Below, in pieces: positions 48,661 to 57,026 of a stretch of 64,000 bases of DNA (positions within the stretch are counted from its first letter, which is position 1; every line of letters begins with the position of its first letter). Below the pieces are notes generated by a model. The model saw only the letters and a list, made by a program, of their open reading frames with translations, searched no databases and was not told the origin of the DNA. Both the position numbers and the translations under genes were made by a program. Source of the stretch: Cellulomonas sp. 73-92 (GTDB taxonomy: Bacteria; Actinomycetota; Actinomycetes; Actinomycetales; Cellulomonadaceae); NCBI RefSeq assembly GCF_001898175.1, contig NZ_MKTH01000024.1, positions 1 through 64,000 on the forward strand, in the 5' to 3' direction.

Positions 48661-51206
48661 TGGGCCGCATCGGCCTCCGGGCGGTCACCTCGCACGCCGC
48701 CCGCTTCGTCATGTCGGTGCTGGCCGTGGCGCTCGGCGTCGCGTTCGTCACCGGCACGTTCGCGCTGCGGAACATGCTCTCCTCGACGTTCGACGAGATC
48801 GTCGGCGCCTCCGCCACCGCGGACGCCTACGTGCGGATGCCCACGGGCACCGGCGCGACCGACCTCACCTCGGCCGGCGCCGTGGGCAAGGGTGTCCCAC
48901 TGTCCTCGCTGGACGCGGTGCGCGCCACCGACGGCGTGCGGCTGGCCAACGCCGACATCCAGGGTCCCGTGACGCTGGTCGGGGCCGACGGCACCGCCGT
49001 GCGCAGCACGCAGGCGCCGAGCTTCGCGCTCCCGTTCCACGCCGACGACCCGACCTTCACCCACGTCGAGGGCCGCGGCCCGACGAACGCCTCCGAGGTG
49101 ATGCTCGAGCGGCACACCCTGGAGTCGTCCGGCCTGCACATCGGCGACCGCACCCACCTGGTGGTGCTCGGCAAGGCCACCGAGGTCACGGTCGTCGGCG
49201 AGGCCGACTTCTCCGCGCCGATGGCCGGCGCCACGATCGTCCTGCTCGACGAGGCCACGATGCGCGCGGCGTTCGCGCCCGCCGGGACCGTCTCGTCGAT
49301 CAGCGTGCACGCGCAGCCCGGGACGTCCCCCAGCGAGCTGGTGCAGCGGCTGCAGGCCGTGGCCCCCGCGGGCACGGAGGTCGTCACCGGCGACCAGCTG
49401 CGGCAGGAGACGCACGACGCCATCGCCCAGCAGCTCGGGTTCGTCTCGACGTTCCTGCTGGTGTTCGCGGTGCTGGCGCTCTTCGTCGGCGCGTTCATCA
49501 TCGCCAACACGTTCACCATGTCCGTGCGCCAGCGGATGCGCGAGTTCGCGCTCCTGCGGGCCGTCGGCGCCTCCCCGGCGCAGGTGTTCGGCTCGATCGT
49601 CGTGCAGGCGGTCGTCGTCGGGCTGGTCGGGTCGGCCGTGGGCGTGCTCGGCGGGTTCGGGCTCGTCGAGGGCATCGGTGCGCTGCTGCGCCGGATGGAC
49701 ATGACGCTGTCCAGCCGGGTGCCGCTGTCCGCGTCGACGATCCTCGTCGGGCTCGTCGTCGGCACCGTGGTGTCGGTCGCCGCGGCCGCCCTGCCCGCCC
49801 GCCGCGCCGCCGTGGTGCCTCCGGTCGAGGCGATGCGCGACGAGGTCACGGTCAACGAGCGGTCGCTGCACCGCCGCGGCTGGGCGGGCCTGGCGCTCGT
49901 CGTCGCCGGCGTCGCGGCCGTCGTCGTCGCGGCGGTCCGGCCGGACGCCGACCGGGCGGGCACGCTCCTGGGCCTCGGCGCCGCCGCGGCGGTGGTCGGC
50001 GTGCTGGTGGTCGGGCCGATCGTCGTGCCCGCCGTCGTGCGCTGGCTCGCGGCTCCCGCGGTCGCCTGGTGGCGCCCGGTGGGCCGGCTGGCACGGGGCA
50101 ACGTGGTGCGCAACCCGCGCCGCGCCGCGAGCACGGCCGGCGCGCTCACCATCGGCATGGCCCTCGTCGGGGCCGCGGCCGTGCTCGCCACCTCCACCCA
50201 GGTGTCGATGCGGCACGTCGTCGTCAGCGAGATGCACGCGGACTACATCCTGCGCACCGAGTGGCCGGACACGGTGGCGCCCGAGGTGGTCGACAAGGTC
50301 AAGGCCCTGCCGGGCGTCGCCGCGGTGCACGGCCTGCCGTTCGCGGAGGCGCCGGTCGAGGCGAAGGGCACGACGACGACCCAGGGCGTGGCCGGAATCG
50401 ACCCCGCGATGCTCGGCACGGTGCTGACGCCGGAGACGGTGGAGGGGCCGGCGGCCGACGCCCTGGCGCACGGCCAGGCCGTGGTCGACACGACCTACGC
50501 CACCGACCACGGGCTGGCGATCGGCGACCGGATCACCGTCACCGGACCCTCCGCGACGCAGACGCTGACCATCGGCGGCCTCTACCGCTCCGTCGCCCTC
50601 GGCGCCGGCGTGGTGACGTCACCGGCCGTGCTCGACAGCCTCGTGCCCGTGGCGCAGCAGACCGACACGACCGTCACCGTCGTGGCGGCGCCCGGAGCGG
50701 ACCTCGGGGCGATGCGCGGCGAGCTGACGGCGATCGTCAAGCCGTACTACGTGGTCTCGGTGATGAACTCCGACGAGTTCGTCCAGGGGCTGGCCGCCCA
50801 GGTGAACCAGATCCTGGCGATCCTGTACGCGCTGCTCGGGCTGTCGATCGTCATCGCGGTGCTGGGCATCGTCAACACGCTGGCGCTGTCGGTGATCGAA
50901 CGGACCCGGGAGATCGGGCTGCTGCGGGCGGTCGGGCTCGGCAGGCTCCATCTCGCCGGGACCATCACCACGGAGTCCGTGCTCACCGCCGTGTGCGGCA
51001 CGGTGGTGGGGCTCGTCACCGGCGTGGGGCTGGCGGCGGCCCTCCCCCGGGTGTTCCACGACCAGGGGCTGTCGCAGCTGTCGATCCCCGCGGGCAGCCT
51101 GCTGTCCATGCTGGCCCTGGCGGTCGCGGTCGGTGTGGCGGCGGCCGTGTGGCCGGCCGTCCGCGCCGCCCGGCTCCCGGTACTGGACGCGGTCTCCCAG
51201 GAGTAG
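48660..51206 (+). CDS. FtsX-family ABC permease, double-FtsX type
   Basis: An 848-aa membrane protein. One N-terminal segment (RFVMSVLAVALGVAFVTGTFAL), an extracellular domain, then the first FtsX core (FALLRAVGASPAQVFGSIVVQAVVVGLVGSAVGVL), a middle pair of segments, a second large external domain (~500-690) and a second FtsX core (REIGLLRAVGLGRLHLAGTITTESVLTAVCGTVVGLVTG). With the ATPase it forms a MacB/SalY-type exporter; the substrate is unknown and no adjacent two-component system is present. Confidence 0.92.
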   Translation: MGRIGLRAVTSHAARFVMSVLAVALGVAFVTGTFALRNMLSSTFDEIVGASATADAYVRMPTGTGATDLTSAGAVGKGVPLSSLDAVRATDGVRLANADIQGPVTLVGADGTAVRSTQAPSFALPFHADDPTFTHVEGRGPTNASEVMLERHTLESSGLHIGDRTHLVVLGKATEVTVVGEADFSAPMAGATIVLLDEATMRAAFAPAGTVSSISVHAQPGTSPSELVQRLQAVAPAGTEVVTGDQLRQETHDAIAQQLGFVSTFLLVFAVLALFVGAFIIANTFTMSVRQRMREFALLRAVGASPAQVFGSIVVQAVVVGLVGSAVGVLGGFGLVEGIGALLRRMDMTLSSRVPLSASTILVGLVVGTVVSVAAAALPARRAAVVPPVEAMRDEVTVNERSLHRRGWAGLALVVAGVAAVVVAAVRPDADRAGTLLGLGAAAAVVGVLVVGPIVVPAVVRWLAAPAVAWWRPVGRLARGNVVRNPRRAASTAGALTIGMALVGAAAVLATSTQVSMRHVVVSEMHADYILRTEWPDTVAPEVVDKVKALPGVAAVHGLPFAEAPVEAKGTTTTQGVAGIDPAMLGTVLTPETVEGPAADALAHGQAVVDTTYATDHGLAIGDRITVTGPSATQTLTIGGLYRSVALGAGVVTSPAVLDSLVPVAQQTDTTVTVVAAPGADLGAMRGELTAIVKPYYVVSVMNSDEFVQGLAAQVNQILAILYALLGLSIVIAVLGIVNTLALSVIERTREIGLLRAVGLGRLHLAGTITTESVLTAVCGTVVGLVTGVGLAAALPRVFHDQGLSQLSIPAGSLLSMLALAVAVGVAAAVWPAVRAARLPVLDAVSQE

Positions 51207-51213
51207 TGCTGCG

Positions 51214-51252
51214 ACGTCCGAGCAGGCCGGTACCCCCGGCCTGCTCGGACGT
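51214..51252. terminator. Strong bidirectional terminator hairpin
   Basis: A 17-bp perfect stem, 51214-51230 (ACGTCCGAGCAGGCCGG) with 51236-51252, and a 5-base loop. It fills the gap between the convergent FtsX and phosphatase genes, so it can stop both transcripts. Confidence 0.75.
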
Positions 51253-51966
51253 TCAGTGCTGCGGGACCTGCGACCAGCCCTCGCCGGGGACGCCGACCAC
51301 CGCGATCTCGTCGCGCCGGTCGGAGTACAGCCGGACGATGCTCACCGACGCCGGCGCCACGCGCAGCTGGCTCCACGACCCGGGGTTGGCGCCCATGGTG
51401 ACGCCGAGCATCGCCCGGATCGCCACCGCGTGGGACACGACGACGACGGTGCGCGGGCCGCCGAGCTGCTGCAGGCGCACCAGGCCCTCCCGGACCCGGG
51501 TACCGACGTCGGCCACGGACTCACCACCACCGGCCGGGCGCACCAGCCCGAGCGTGTGCCACGGCTCGAGCTGCCCGGGCCAGCGCGCCTCGATCTCCTC
51601 GGCGGTCAGCCCCTGCCAGTCGCCGAAGTTCGCCTCCTGGAAGGTGGCGTCGACGGAGAACGGCAGGCCCAGCCGCTCGGCCACGATCTGACCGGTCTGC
51701 TGCGTGCGGACCATGGGCGAGGCGATGACCTGGCTCGGGTAGGCGATGTCGTCCCAGAGGTCGGTGCCGATCCGGTGCACCAGCGCGGCGGCGTCGCGCG
51801 CCTGCGCACGGCCCGTCTCGTCGAGCGACGGACCCGGCTCGCCCGACCCGGAGTAGCCCCGCGCGACCGTCATCTCGGTCTGGCCGTGCCGTACGAGCAC
51901 GACCGTCACCGGCGTCTCGTCGTCGAACCGGACGCCCTTGCCCGAGACGAAGGTCGTGCTCGTCAC
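51253..51966 (-). CDS. Histidine phosphatase family protein (phosphoglycerate mutase-like)
   Basis: A 237-aa protein. VVLVRHGQTEMT holds the catalytic RHG, SPMVRTQQTGQIVAERL the second Arg, ANFGDWQGL is the usual GxWEG-like block and VVVVSHAVAIRAML the second His. In related actinobacteria this phosphatase is often fused to an RNase HI domain in the same gene neighbourhood (Nif3, zinc-ribbon); here it stands alone with a ~15-residue N-terminal tail. GTG 51966 overlaps the upstream stop (GTGA). Confidence 0.88.
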   Translation of the reverse strand: MTSTTFVSGKGVRFDDETPVTVVLVRHGQTEMTVARGYSGSGEPGPSLDETGRAQARDAAALVHRIGTDLWDDIAYPSQVIASPMVRTQQTGQIVAERLGLPFSVDATFQEANFGDWQGLTAEEIEARWPGQLEPWHTLGLVRPAGGGESVADVGTRVREGLVRLQQLGGPRTVVVVSHAVAIRAMLGVTMGANPGSWSQLRVAPASVSIVRLYSDRRDEIAVVGVPGEGWSQVPQH

Positions 51967-52694
51967 TGCGTGCGCACCAGGATCCGGCCGCACTCCTCGC
52001 AGCGGACCACCTGGTCCGCCGGCGCCGCCTTGACCTTCTCGAGGTCGAGCGGGTTGAGCTCCATGCGGCAACCCTGGCACTGGCGCCCGACGAGCGCAGC
52101 CGCACCGCGGCCGGCCAGCTGCGCGCGCAGCTTCTCGTAGAGGCTCATGAGGCCGGCGTCGAGCCCGTCCGCGGCGCTCGCCCGTTCGGCGCGGACGCCC
52201 GCGGCCTCGTCGTCCAGCGCCCGGTAGTCCGCGTCGCGCGACGCCTGCGCCTCGGCGCGCTGCCGCTCGACCTCCGCGTTCGCGGCCTCGAGCTCGTCGA
52301 GGGCGGCGGTGTGCGCCTCGAGCCGCTCCATGACGGCGAGCTCGACCTCCTCGAGCTCGGCCTGCCGGCCGGCGAGGTGCTCGATCTCGCTCTGCAGCGC
52401 CTGCGTGTCCCGCACGCTCGCCTGCCCGGAGTCCAGCCGGTCCTGGTCGCGCCTGGTGCGCGCCCGCACCTGCTCGACGTCCGCCTCCGCCTTCGCCAGC
52501 TCGCGGCGCAGGTCGTTCGCCGCGGTGCGGCTCGTCACCAGCGCCGTCGACAGGTCCTTGAGGCGGGCGTCCAGCGCCACGAGCTGCGCCAGGGCCGGCA
52601 CCTGTCCCCGCCGGTGCGCGATCTGGTCCAGCCGGGTGTCGAGGTCCTGCACGACGAGCAGCTGACGCTGGTCGGCGAGGGGGGCGCTGGTCAC
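51963..52694 (-). CDS. Coiled-coil protein with C-terminal C4 zinc ribbon
   Basis: A 243-aa protein. Residues ~30-185 form a long coiled coil (LSTALVTSRTAANDLRRELAKAEADVEQVRARTRRDQDRL) and the C-terminus has a zinc ribbon: CQGCRMELNP...CEECGRIL. This is the CdsZ/CT398-type family, conserved between Nif3 and an RNase H/phosphatase gene in actinobacteria. Exact role unknown. GTG 52694 overlaps the Nif3 stop (GTGA). Confidence 0.9.
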   Translation of the reverse strand: MTSAPLADQRQLLVVQDLDTRLDQIAHRRGQVPALAQLVALDARLKDLSTALVTSRTAANDLRRELAKAEADVEQVRARTRRDQDRLDSGQASVRDTQALQSEIEHLAGRQAELEEVELAVMERLEAHTAALDELEAANAEVERQRAEAQASRDADYRALDDEAAGVRAERASAADGLDAGLMSLYEKLRAQLAGRGAAALVGRQCQGCRMELNPLDLEKVKAAPADQVVRCEECGRILVRTQ

Positions 52695-53875
52695 ACGCTG
52701 TCCTTCCGGTCGGGGGCGCCGCCCACCCGGGCGGTCCACGGGTCGGTGCACAGCGTGCTGACCCGGGCCTCCACGGTAGTGCCCGCCGCCGCGAGGTCGG
52801 CCACGAGGGCCCGCGCCGCCCGCTCCAGCCACGGCCACTCGGAGGCGAAGTGCGCGGTGTCGACGAGGGCCGGGGTGCCGCGCCCCTCGAACAGCGCGCG
52901 CTCGCGCGCCTCGGACGCCGGGTGGTGGCGCAGGTCGGACGTCACGTACGCGTCGACGCCCGCGGCGCGCACGGCGTCGAACTCGCCGTCCCCGGCGCCG
53001 GCGAGGACGGCCACGGTGCGCACGACGAGGCCCGGGTCGCCCGCGTAGCGCACGCCCTGCACGGTGGCGGGGATGGCCGCGGCGACGCGCGCCGCGAAGT
53101 CGGCGAGCCGCTGCGGCTCCGGGAGGCGCCCCACGCGGCCCAGCCCGGTGCCGGCGGCGAGCGCCGCCTCCTCGAGCACGTCGAACGCGGGCTCCTCGTA
53201 CGGGTGCGCCGCGCGCAGCGCGGCGACGACGGCCCCGCGGCGGCCGCGCGGCGCGACCATCTCGACGCGCGCCTCGACCACCGTCTCCCGGACGCCCGGC
53301 GCGCCGATGGCCGGGTGTGCGCCCTCGCCCGGGACGAACGTGCCCTCGCCGGTCGAGGTGAACGCTGCGCGGGTGTACTCCCCCTGCGCCCCGGCGCCCG
53401 CGGCGGCCAGCGCGTCGACCATCGCCTCGGCGTGACCGACCGGGACCATCACCACGATCTTGTCCATCGGCTCCCGCGGTGCCGCGACGAGCGGCGCGAG
53501 GTCGACGAGGCCGATGGCCTCGGCGAGCGCCTCCGCGACACCGCCCGCCGCAGCGTCGGCGTTGGTGTGGCCGGCCCACAGCGCGACGCCGCCGCGGACC
53601 AGGCCGTGCGCCACGGCGCCCTTGAACGTGGTGGCGGCGACCGAGTGCACGGCCCGCAGGAACAGCGGGTGGTGGGTCACCAGCAGGTCGGCGCCCCAGG
53701 CCAGGGCCTCGTCGGCCACCGCGGCCACCGGGTCCACGGCGAACAGCACCCGGCGCACCGGCTGCGCGGGGTCGCCCACGACGAGCCCCACGGCGTCCCA
53801 GCTCTCCGCCCCCCGCAGCGGGTAGCGCCGCTCGAGCGCGGCGACGACGTCGGCCAGGGTGGGGGTCGCGGTCAC
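52691..53875 (-). CDS. Nif3-like dinuclear metal protein (GTP cyclohydrolase I type 2-like)
   Basis: A 394-aa protein. LLVTHHPLFLR has the metal-binding His pair and VDTAHFASEWPWLERAA the C-terminal His/Glu ligands; the middle domain (KIVVMVPVGHAEAMVDALAAAGAG...HPYEEPAFDV) is the PII-like insertion seen in the long Nif3 form. Biological role unclear in the family. First gene of the operon with the zinc-ribbon and phosphatase genes; GTG 53875. Confidence 0.92.
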   Translation of the reverse strand: MTATPTLADVVAALERRYPLRGAESWDAVGLVVGDPAQPVRRVLFAVDPVAAVADEALAWGADLLVTHHPLFLRAVHSVAATTFKGAVAHGLVRGGVALWAGHTNADAAAGGVAEALAEAIGLVDLAPLVAAPREPMDKIVVMVPVGHAEAMVDALAAAGAGAQGEYTRAAFTSTGEGTFVPGEGAHPAIGAPGVRETVVEARVEMVAPRGRRGAVVAALRAAHPYEEPAFDVLEEAALAAGTGLGRVGRLPEPQRLADFAARVAAAIPATVQGVRYAGDPGLVVRTVAVLAGAGDGEFDAVRAAGVDAYVTSDLRHHPASEARERALFEGRGTPALVDTAHFASEWPWLERAARALVADLAAAGTTVEARVSTLCTDPWTARVGGAPDRKDSV

Positions 53876-53993
53876 AGCCGCAACCTACCGGCGCCGCGCC
53901 AGCCGTGGACCCTCCCGCCGCCGCTGCGACTCTGCAGCTCGGCTCGCCGCAAGGCGTGGGGCTGGTGTGGATGCCGGAGGGCGGCGCTCCGGC

Positions 53994-55043
53994 TCAGGGG
54001 CGCAGCATCACCTTGACCGCGCGCCGCTCGTCCATCGCGGCGTAGGCCTGCGCGACCTCGTCGAGCGGCAGCGTCAGGTCGAAGACGAGGCCCGGCTCGA
54101 TCGCACCGGACCACACGTCCGCCAGCAGCTCGGGGATGTACGAGCGGACCGGCGCCACTCCGCCGACGACGCCGACGTTGGTGCCGAACATCTGCCGCAC
54201 CGACACCTCGGGCCCGCCGGCGGGCACGCCGACGAACCCGACGAGGCCGCCCGGCCGCGCCACGTCGAGCGCCTGCTGCATCGACTCCTTGGTGCCGACG
54301 CACTCCAGCGCGCTGTCCGCCCCGACGCCGTCGAGGAGGTCGAGGACGTGCGCCACCCCCTCGGCGCCGCGCTCGGCCACCAGGTCGGTCGCGCCGAACC
54401 GGGTGGCCAGCGCCTGCCGCGCGGGGTTCCGGCTCATCGCGACGATCCGCTCGGCGCCCAGCCGCCTCGCGGCGATGACCGCGCACAGGCCCACCGCACC
54501 GTCGCCGACGACGACCACGGTGGACCCCGCCCCCACGCGCGCGGAGCGCGCGGCGTGGTGCCCGGTGCCCATGACGTCGCTGCACGCCAGCACGCCGGGC
54601 AGCAGCTCGTCGGACGGCACGGCGGGCGCGACCACGAGCGTGCCGTCGGCGTACGGCACGCGCACGCGCTCGCCCTGGCCGCCATCGGCGAACAGGCCGT
54701 CGTCGTTGACCGCGCCCCACGAGCCGCCATGCACGCACGAGGTCTGGACGCCGTTGCGGCAGTGCACGCACGTGTTGTCGCTGATGGTGAAGGGCGCGAC
54801 GACGAAGTCGCCCGGCCGCACAGCGGCGACGGACGCGCCGACCTCCTCCACGATCCCGACGAACTCGTGGCCGATGCGCCGCGGCTCCGGAGTCGGGGCC
54901 ACCCCACGGTACGGCCACAGGTCGGAGCCGCAGACGCAGGCGGCGACCACCCTGACCACGGCATCGGTCGGCAGCTCGACGCGGGGGTCGGGGACGTGCT
55001 CGAGACGGACGTCACGGGGGCCGTGGATGAGGGTTGCGCGCAT
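53994..55043 (-). CDS. Zinc-dependent alcohol dehydrogenase family protein
   Basis: A 349-aa medium-chain dehydrogenase. CGSDLWPYRG and GHEFVGIVEEVG bind catalytic zinc; NTCVHCRNGVQTSC with a later Cys is a reduced structural-zinc lobe; STVVVVGDGAVGLCAVIAARRLGA is the NAD(P) Rossmann loop. The substrate is unknown. ATG 55043 or 55052 may be the start. It reads away from the tRNA-Val gene. Confidence 0.87.
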   Translation of the reverse strand: MRATLIHGPRDVRLEHVPDPRVELPTDAVVRVVAACVCGSDLWPYRGVAPTPEPRRIGHEFVGIVEEVGASVAAVRPGDFVVAPFTISDNTCVHCRNGVQTSCVHGGSWGAVNDDGLFADGGQGERVRVPYADGTLVVAPAVPSDELLPGVLACSDVMGTGHHAARSARVGAGSTVVVVGDGAVGLCAVIAARRLGAERIVAMSRNPARQALATRFGATDLVAERGAEGVAHVLDLLDGVGADSALECVGTKESMQQALDVARPGGLVGFVGVPAGGPEVSVRQMFGTNVGVVGGVAPVRSYIPELLADVWSGAIEPGLVFDLTLPLDEVAQAYAAMDERRAVKVMLRP

Positions 55044-55082
55044 GGGGCCCATCCTGCCGCGCCCGGTAGGCTCGCCGCCGTC

Positions 55083-55159
55083 GGGCCTGTAGCTCAGTTG
55101 GTCAGAGCGCCGCGCTTACACCGCGGAGGTCGTCGGTTCGAGACCGGCCGGGCCCACCA
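55083..55159 (+). tRNA. tRNA-Val(TAC)
   Basis: A 77-base cloverleaf with encoded CCA. Acceptor GGGCCTG pairs with CGGGCCC (one G-T pair), D arm GCTC-AGTTGGTCA-GAGC, anticodon stem CCGCG/CGCGG with loop CTTACAC and anticodon TAC (55117-55119) reading GUA (Val), T arm with GGTTCGAGACC-type loop, then ACCA. TAGGCT at 55067-55072 is a probable -10 box. Its 3' half is probably the attachment site of the element to the right. Confidence 0.95.
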
Positions 55160-55419
55160 TCGCCAGGACCGGTCTGGACCTCGAGGCCGAGGATCCACGC
55201 CGCGGGGATGTGCGTGAGCATCTCGATCCGCTTCGCGATCGCCACGAGATCCCGCGGCCGCGAGCGATCGGTCTCCCAGGCGGCGAGTGAACCGGCGGGC
55301 ACACCGAGCGACTCGGCGAACTCCTTCTGGCCCATCTCCACCTGGAGCCGCGCCTTGCGGAAGTGGTCGCCGAGCGACCAGCTGGGAATCACGTAGCCGC
55401 TTGCCTGCTGCGTACTCAT
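55102..55419 (-). CDS. HTH repressor-like protein whose 3' end lies in the tRNA gene
   Basis: A 105-aa protein. SWSLGDHFRKARLQVEMGQKEFAESLGVPAGSLAAWETDRSRP is a Cro/CI-type helix-turn-helix, followed by LVAIAKRIEMLTHIPAAWILGLE. The last ~19 codons (ending SRTDDLRGVSAAL) are read from the antisense strand of tRNA-Val and its stop is at 55102-55104 inside the D-arm region. ATG 55419 is the best start. In integration-dependent immunity systems of actinophages, attP lies within the 3' end of the repressor so that integration truncates it; this layout fits. Confidence 0.75.
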   Translation of the reverse strand: MSTQQASGYVIPSWSLGDHFRKARLQVEMGQKEFAESLGVPAGSLAAWETDRSRPRDLVAIAKRIEMLTHIPAAWILGLEVQTGPGDGGPGRSRTDDLRGVSAAL

Positions 55420-55489
55420 GGCCACACCATGCCACCCCACGCGAACCCATGCAAGGGATAGCAACACGGCGACACGCCGAATTCGCCCA

Positions 55490-55519
55490 TTGACACCGCT
55501 ATTCGCAGCATGCTTACCT
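55490..55519 (+). promoter_or_regulatory. Promoter of the early operon
   Basis: TTGACA at 55490-55495 and TTACCT at 55514-55519 with 18 bases between. Transcription would start close to ATG 55528, giving a leaderless transcript for the MerR-like gene. The divergent repressor start is about 70 bases to the left, so repressor control here is likely. Confidence 0.55.
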
Positions 55520-55527
55520 CTGCACCC

Positions 55528-55722
55528 ATGCGGACCAAGCATGCTGCGGATCACGACGAACTCCTCAGTGTCGGCGAGGCTGCCGAGTTGCTGGCGGTGC
55601 ACCCTGACACGCTCAAGCGTTGGGAGCGTGCGGGTCGCATCGAGGCGTTACGGACCCCGACGGGTCATCGCCGCTTCCGGCGGCGGGACGTCGAGCACCT
55701 GCTCGCACGGAGCGCGTCGTGA
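55528..55722 (+). CDS. MerR/excisionase-like DNA-binding protein
   Basis: A 64-aa protein: LLSVGEAAELLAVHPDTLKRWERAGRIEALRTPTGHRRFRRRDVEHLLA is the classic MerR-type single HTH seen in excisionases and phage regulators. It is divergent from the repressor and first of the rightward operon, consistent with an excise or Cro role. ATG 55510 is an alternative start. Its stop overlaps the next start (GTGA). Confidence 0.82.
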   Translation: MRTKHAADHDELLSVGEAAELLAVHPDTLKRWERAGRIEALRTPTGHRRFRRRDVEHLLARSAS

Positions 55723-56735
55723 GCACGCCGGCGGCTGAATGGGTTGCGGTGGCCGTGACGGGCCTCCTTTGCGCGCTCGCCATGGTGGCGATGCTTCGGG
55801 CTTCGGATGCCGCGGACCGTGCCGAGCGTGCGGCTCGCCGCGCTTCCTTGGAGCGGGATCGTGTTCTCGGGCTGCCGAGGAGCTACCGCAGCACCGAGCT
55901 GCCGCCGCCGGCTGATCCGGCGGACCCGTACGGGCCGCCGCTTGGTGGGTTCTGCGATCTGCGGTTCGCGGACGCGCGACGCGAGTGGCTGAAGGCGGAG
56001 CGGGATCCCGCTCGACGTTCAGGCGGTGGTCTCGCTGTCGTCGGGGAAGGCGTCGATGGTGATGCAGCCGCCGCCGGTGGCCTCGTCTTCCCACCGAGCG
56101 ACCAGGTCGGCGCCCCGGTGGACGGGCTCGACATTGTTCACGACGAAGGCCAGCGGCACGCCGGGGCTGAACACCAGCCAGATGGTGTCCGCGGGTCGGC
56201 GGAGCTCGACGTGGAAGGTGATGTCGCGAGCGAAGGCCTTCCAGACGGCGAACTGGAGCGTGACGAGGTCAGCGTCGGCGATGTCGAGCTCGGTCGGGCC
56301 GTAGTGCAGGACGCCCATGGTTCTTCTCCTTCGGTCGGATCGGTCGAGGTCGGTCCCTCGCCGGTCGTCGGTGCCGTCGACGCTCCAACGTCGTCGGCTG
56401 ATGTCCCGACCGTAGGAGATCCCGCCGACTCTCCCGCGCCTTGTGGCCGCGCGGTTGAGGGCATGTCGGCGGTTGGCCCGGTCGGGGACGGAGAGGCACC
56501 GTCCCCGACCGGGGTTCTGGTCGCCACCGGAGACGGAGACCGCTCCCGGCTCGCGGCTGCGACGGGCGAGTTCATCGCCGCGGTCGCGGACTGGTGGGGC
56601 GTGGAGCTCGACGACGTCGAGGACGTGCGCGTCCTGCCGGCTCTCGACATGGACGGCGGCGTGCACGTGCTCACGCGGCTCGACGGAGGCCTCGTCGAGC
56701 GCTCGGTGTGGGTGTGGCCGCCGCAGACCACCTGA
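55719..56735 (+). CDS. Hypothetical protein with N-terminal membrane segment; frame continues antisense to a minus-strand gene
   Basis: A 338-codon open frame starting GTG 55719. The beginning (AAEWVAVAVTGLLCALAMVAML then RASDAADRAERAARR) looks like a genuine membrane-anchored protein and the last ~75 residues (LAAATGEFIAAVADWWGVELDDVEDVRVL...VERSVWVWPP) also look coded. The middle (56019-56318) is exactly antisense to a convincing minus-strand gene and has odd composition. Either the plus frame is one gene, or it is two genes, the second from ATG 56463. The call for the middle is uncertain. Confidence 0.4.
   Translation: MSTPAAEWVAVAVTGLLCALAMVAMLRASDAADRAERAARRASLERDRVLGLPRSYRSTELPPPADPADPYGPPLGGFCDLRFADARREWLKAERDPARRSGGGLAVVGEGVDGDAAAAGGLVFPPSDQVGAPVDGLDIVHDEGQRHAGAEHQPDGVRGSAELDVEGDVASEGLPDGELERDEVSVGDVELGRAVVQDAHGSSPSVGSVEVGPSPVVGAVDAPTSSADVPTVGDPADSPAPCGRAVEGMSAVGPVGDGEAPSPTGVLVATGDGDRSRLAAATGEFIAAVADWWGVELDDVEDVRVLPALDMDGGVHVLTRLDGGLVERSVWVWPPQTT
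56019..56318 (-). CDS. DUF7882-like small protein
   Basis: A 99-aa protein: MGVLHYGPTELDIADADLVTLQF, then RPADTIWLVFSPGVPLAFVV and EATGGGCITIDAF. This looks like the DUF7882 family of actinobacteria (MGxLxYG...W+HPS+PLxF+), function unknown. GGAGAAG lies 6 bases before ATG 56318. It reads opposite to the surrounding operon, which suggests a lysogenic (moron-like) gene. Confidence 0.65.
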   Translation of the reverse strand: MGVLHYGPTELDIADADLVTLQFAVWKAFARDITFHVELRRPADTIWLVFSPGVPLAFVVNNVEPVHRGADLVARWEDEATGGGCITIDAFPDDSETTA

Positions 56736-56825
56736 TCCGGGGCCGGCCCGTGCGCTACCCCCTGCCGCCGGGCTGGCCCCTTTCCCTCTCCTGCGAGTCC
56801 CACTCATCGACTGGAAGGCCCCGTG

Positions 56826-57026
56826 ATGATCTCGCTGAACAAGCTGTCGTACGTCGGTCGGATGCGTGCCGACGCCGAGCAGGCGATCCTCGACGACGCG
56901 TCGCGTCGAGTGTTCGCGCTCGACCTGGCGACGCCGCGGGGCCGTCTGCTGGCGGTGCCGGTCCTGGTCGTCGCTCAGCTCGAGCTCGAGCGCATCGGCT
57001 CCCGGATCCTGGGCGGTGCCCGGTGA
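56826..57026 (+). CDS. Small hypothetical protein
   Basis: A 66-aa protein (MISLNKLSYVGRMRADAEQAILDDASRRVFALDLATPRGRLLAVPVLVVAQLELERIGSRI shown by its helical pattern). GGAAGG lies 7 bases before ATG 56826. The C-terminal part is mildly hydrophobic. Not recognised. Overlaps the next gene (GTGA). Confidence 0.6.
   Translation: MISLNKLSYVGRMRADAEQAILDDASRRVFALDLATPRGRLLAVPVLVVAQLELERIGSRILGGAR

Noticed and set aside
55116..55304. Minus-strand 62-codon frame beside the repressor
   Set aside because: Out-of-frame shadow of the repressor and tRNA; no start signal.
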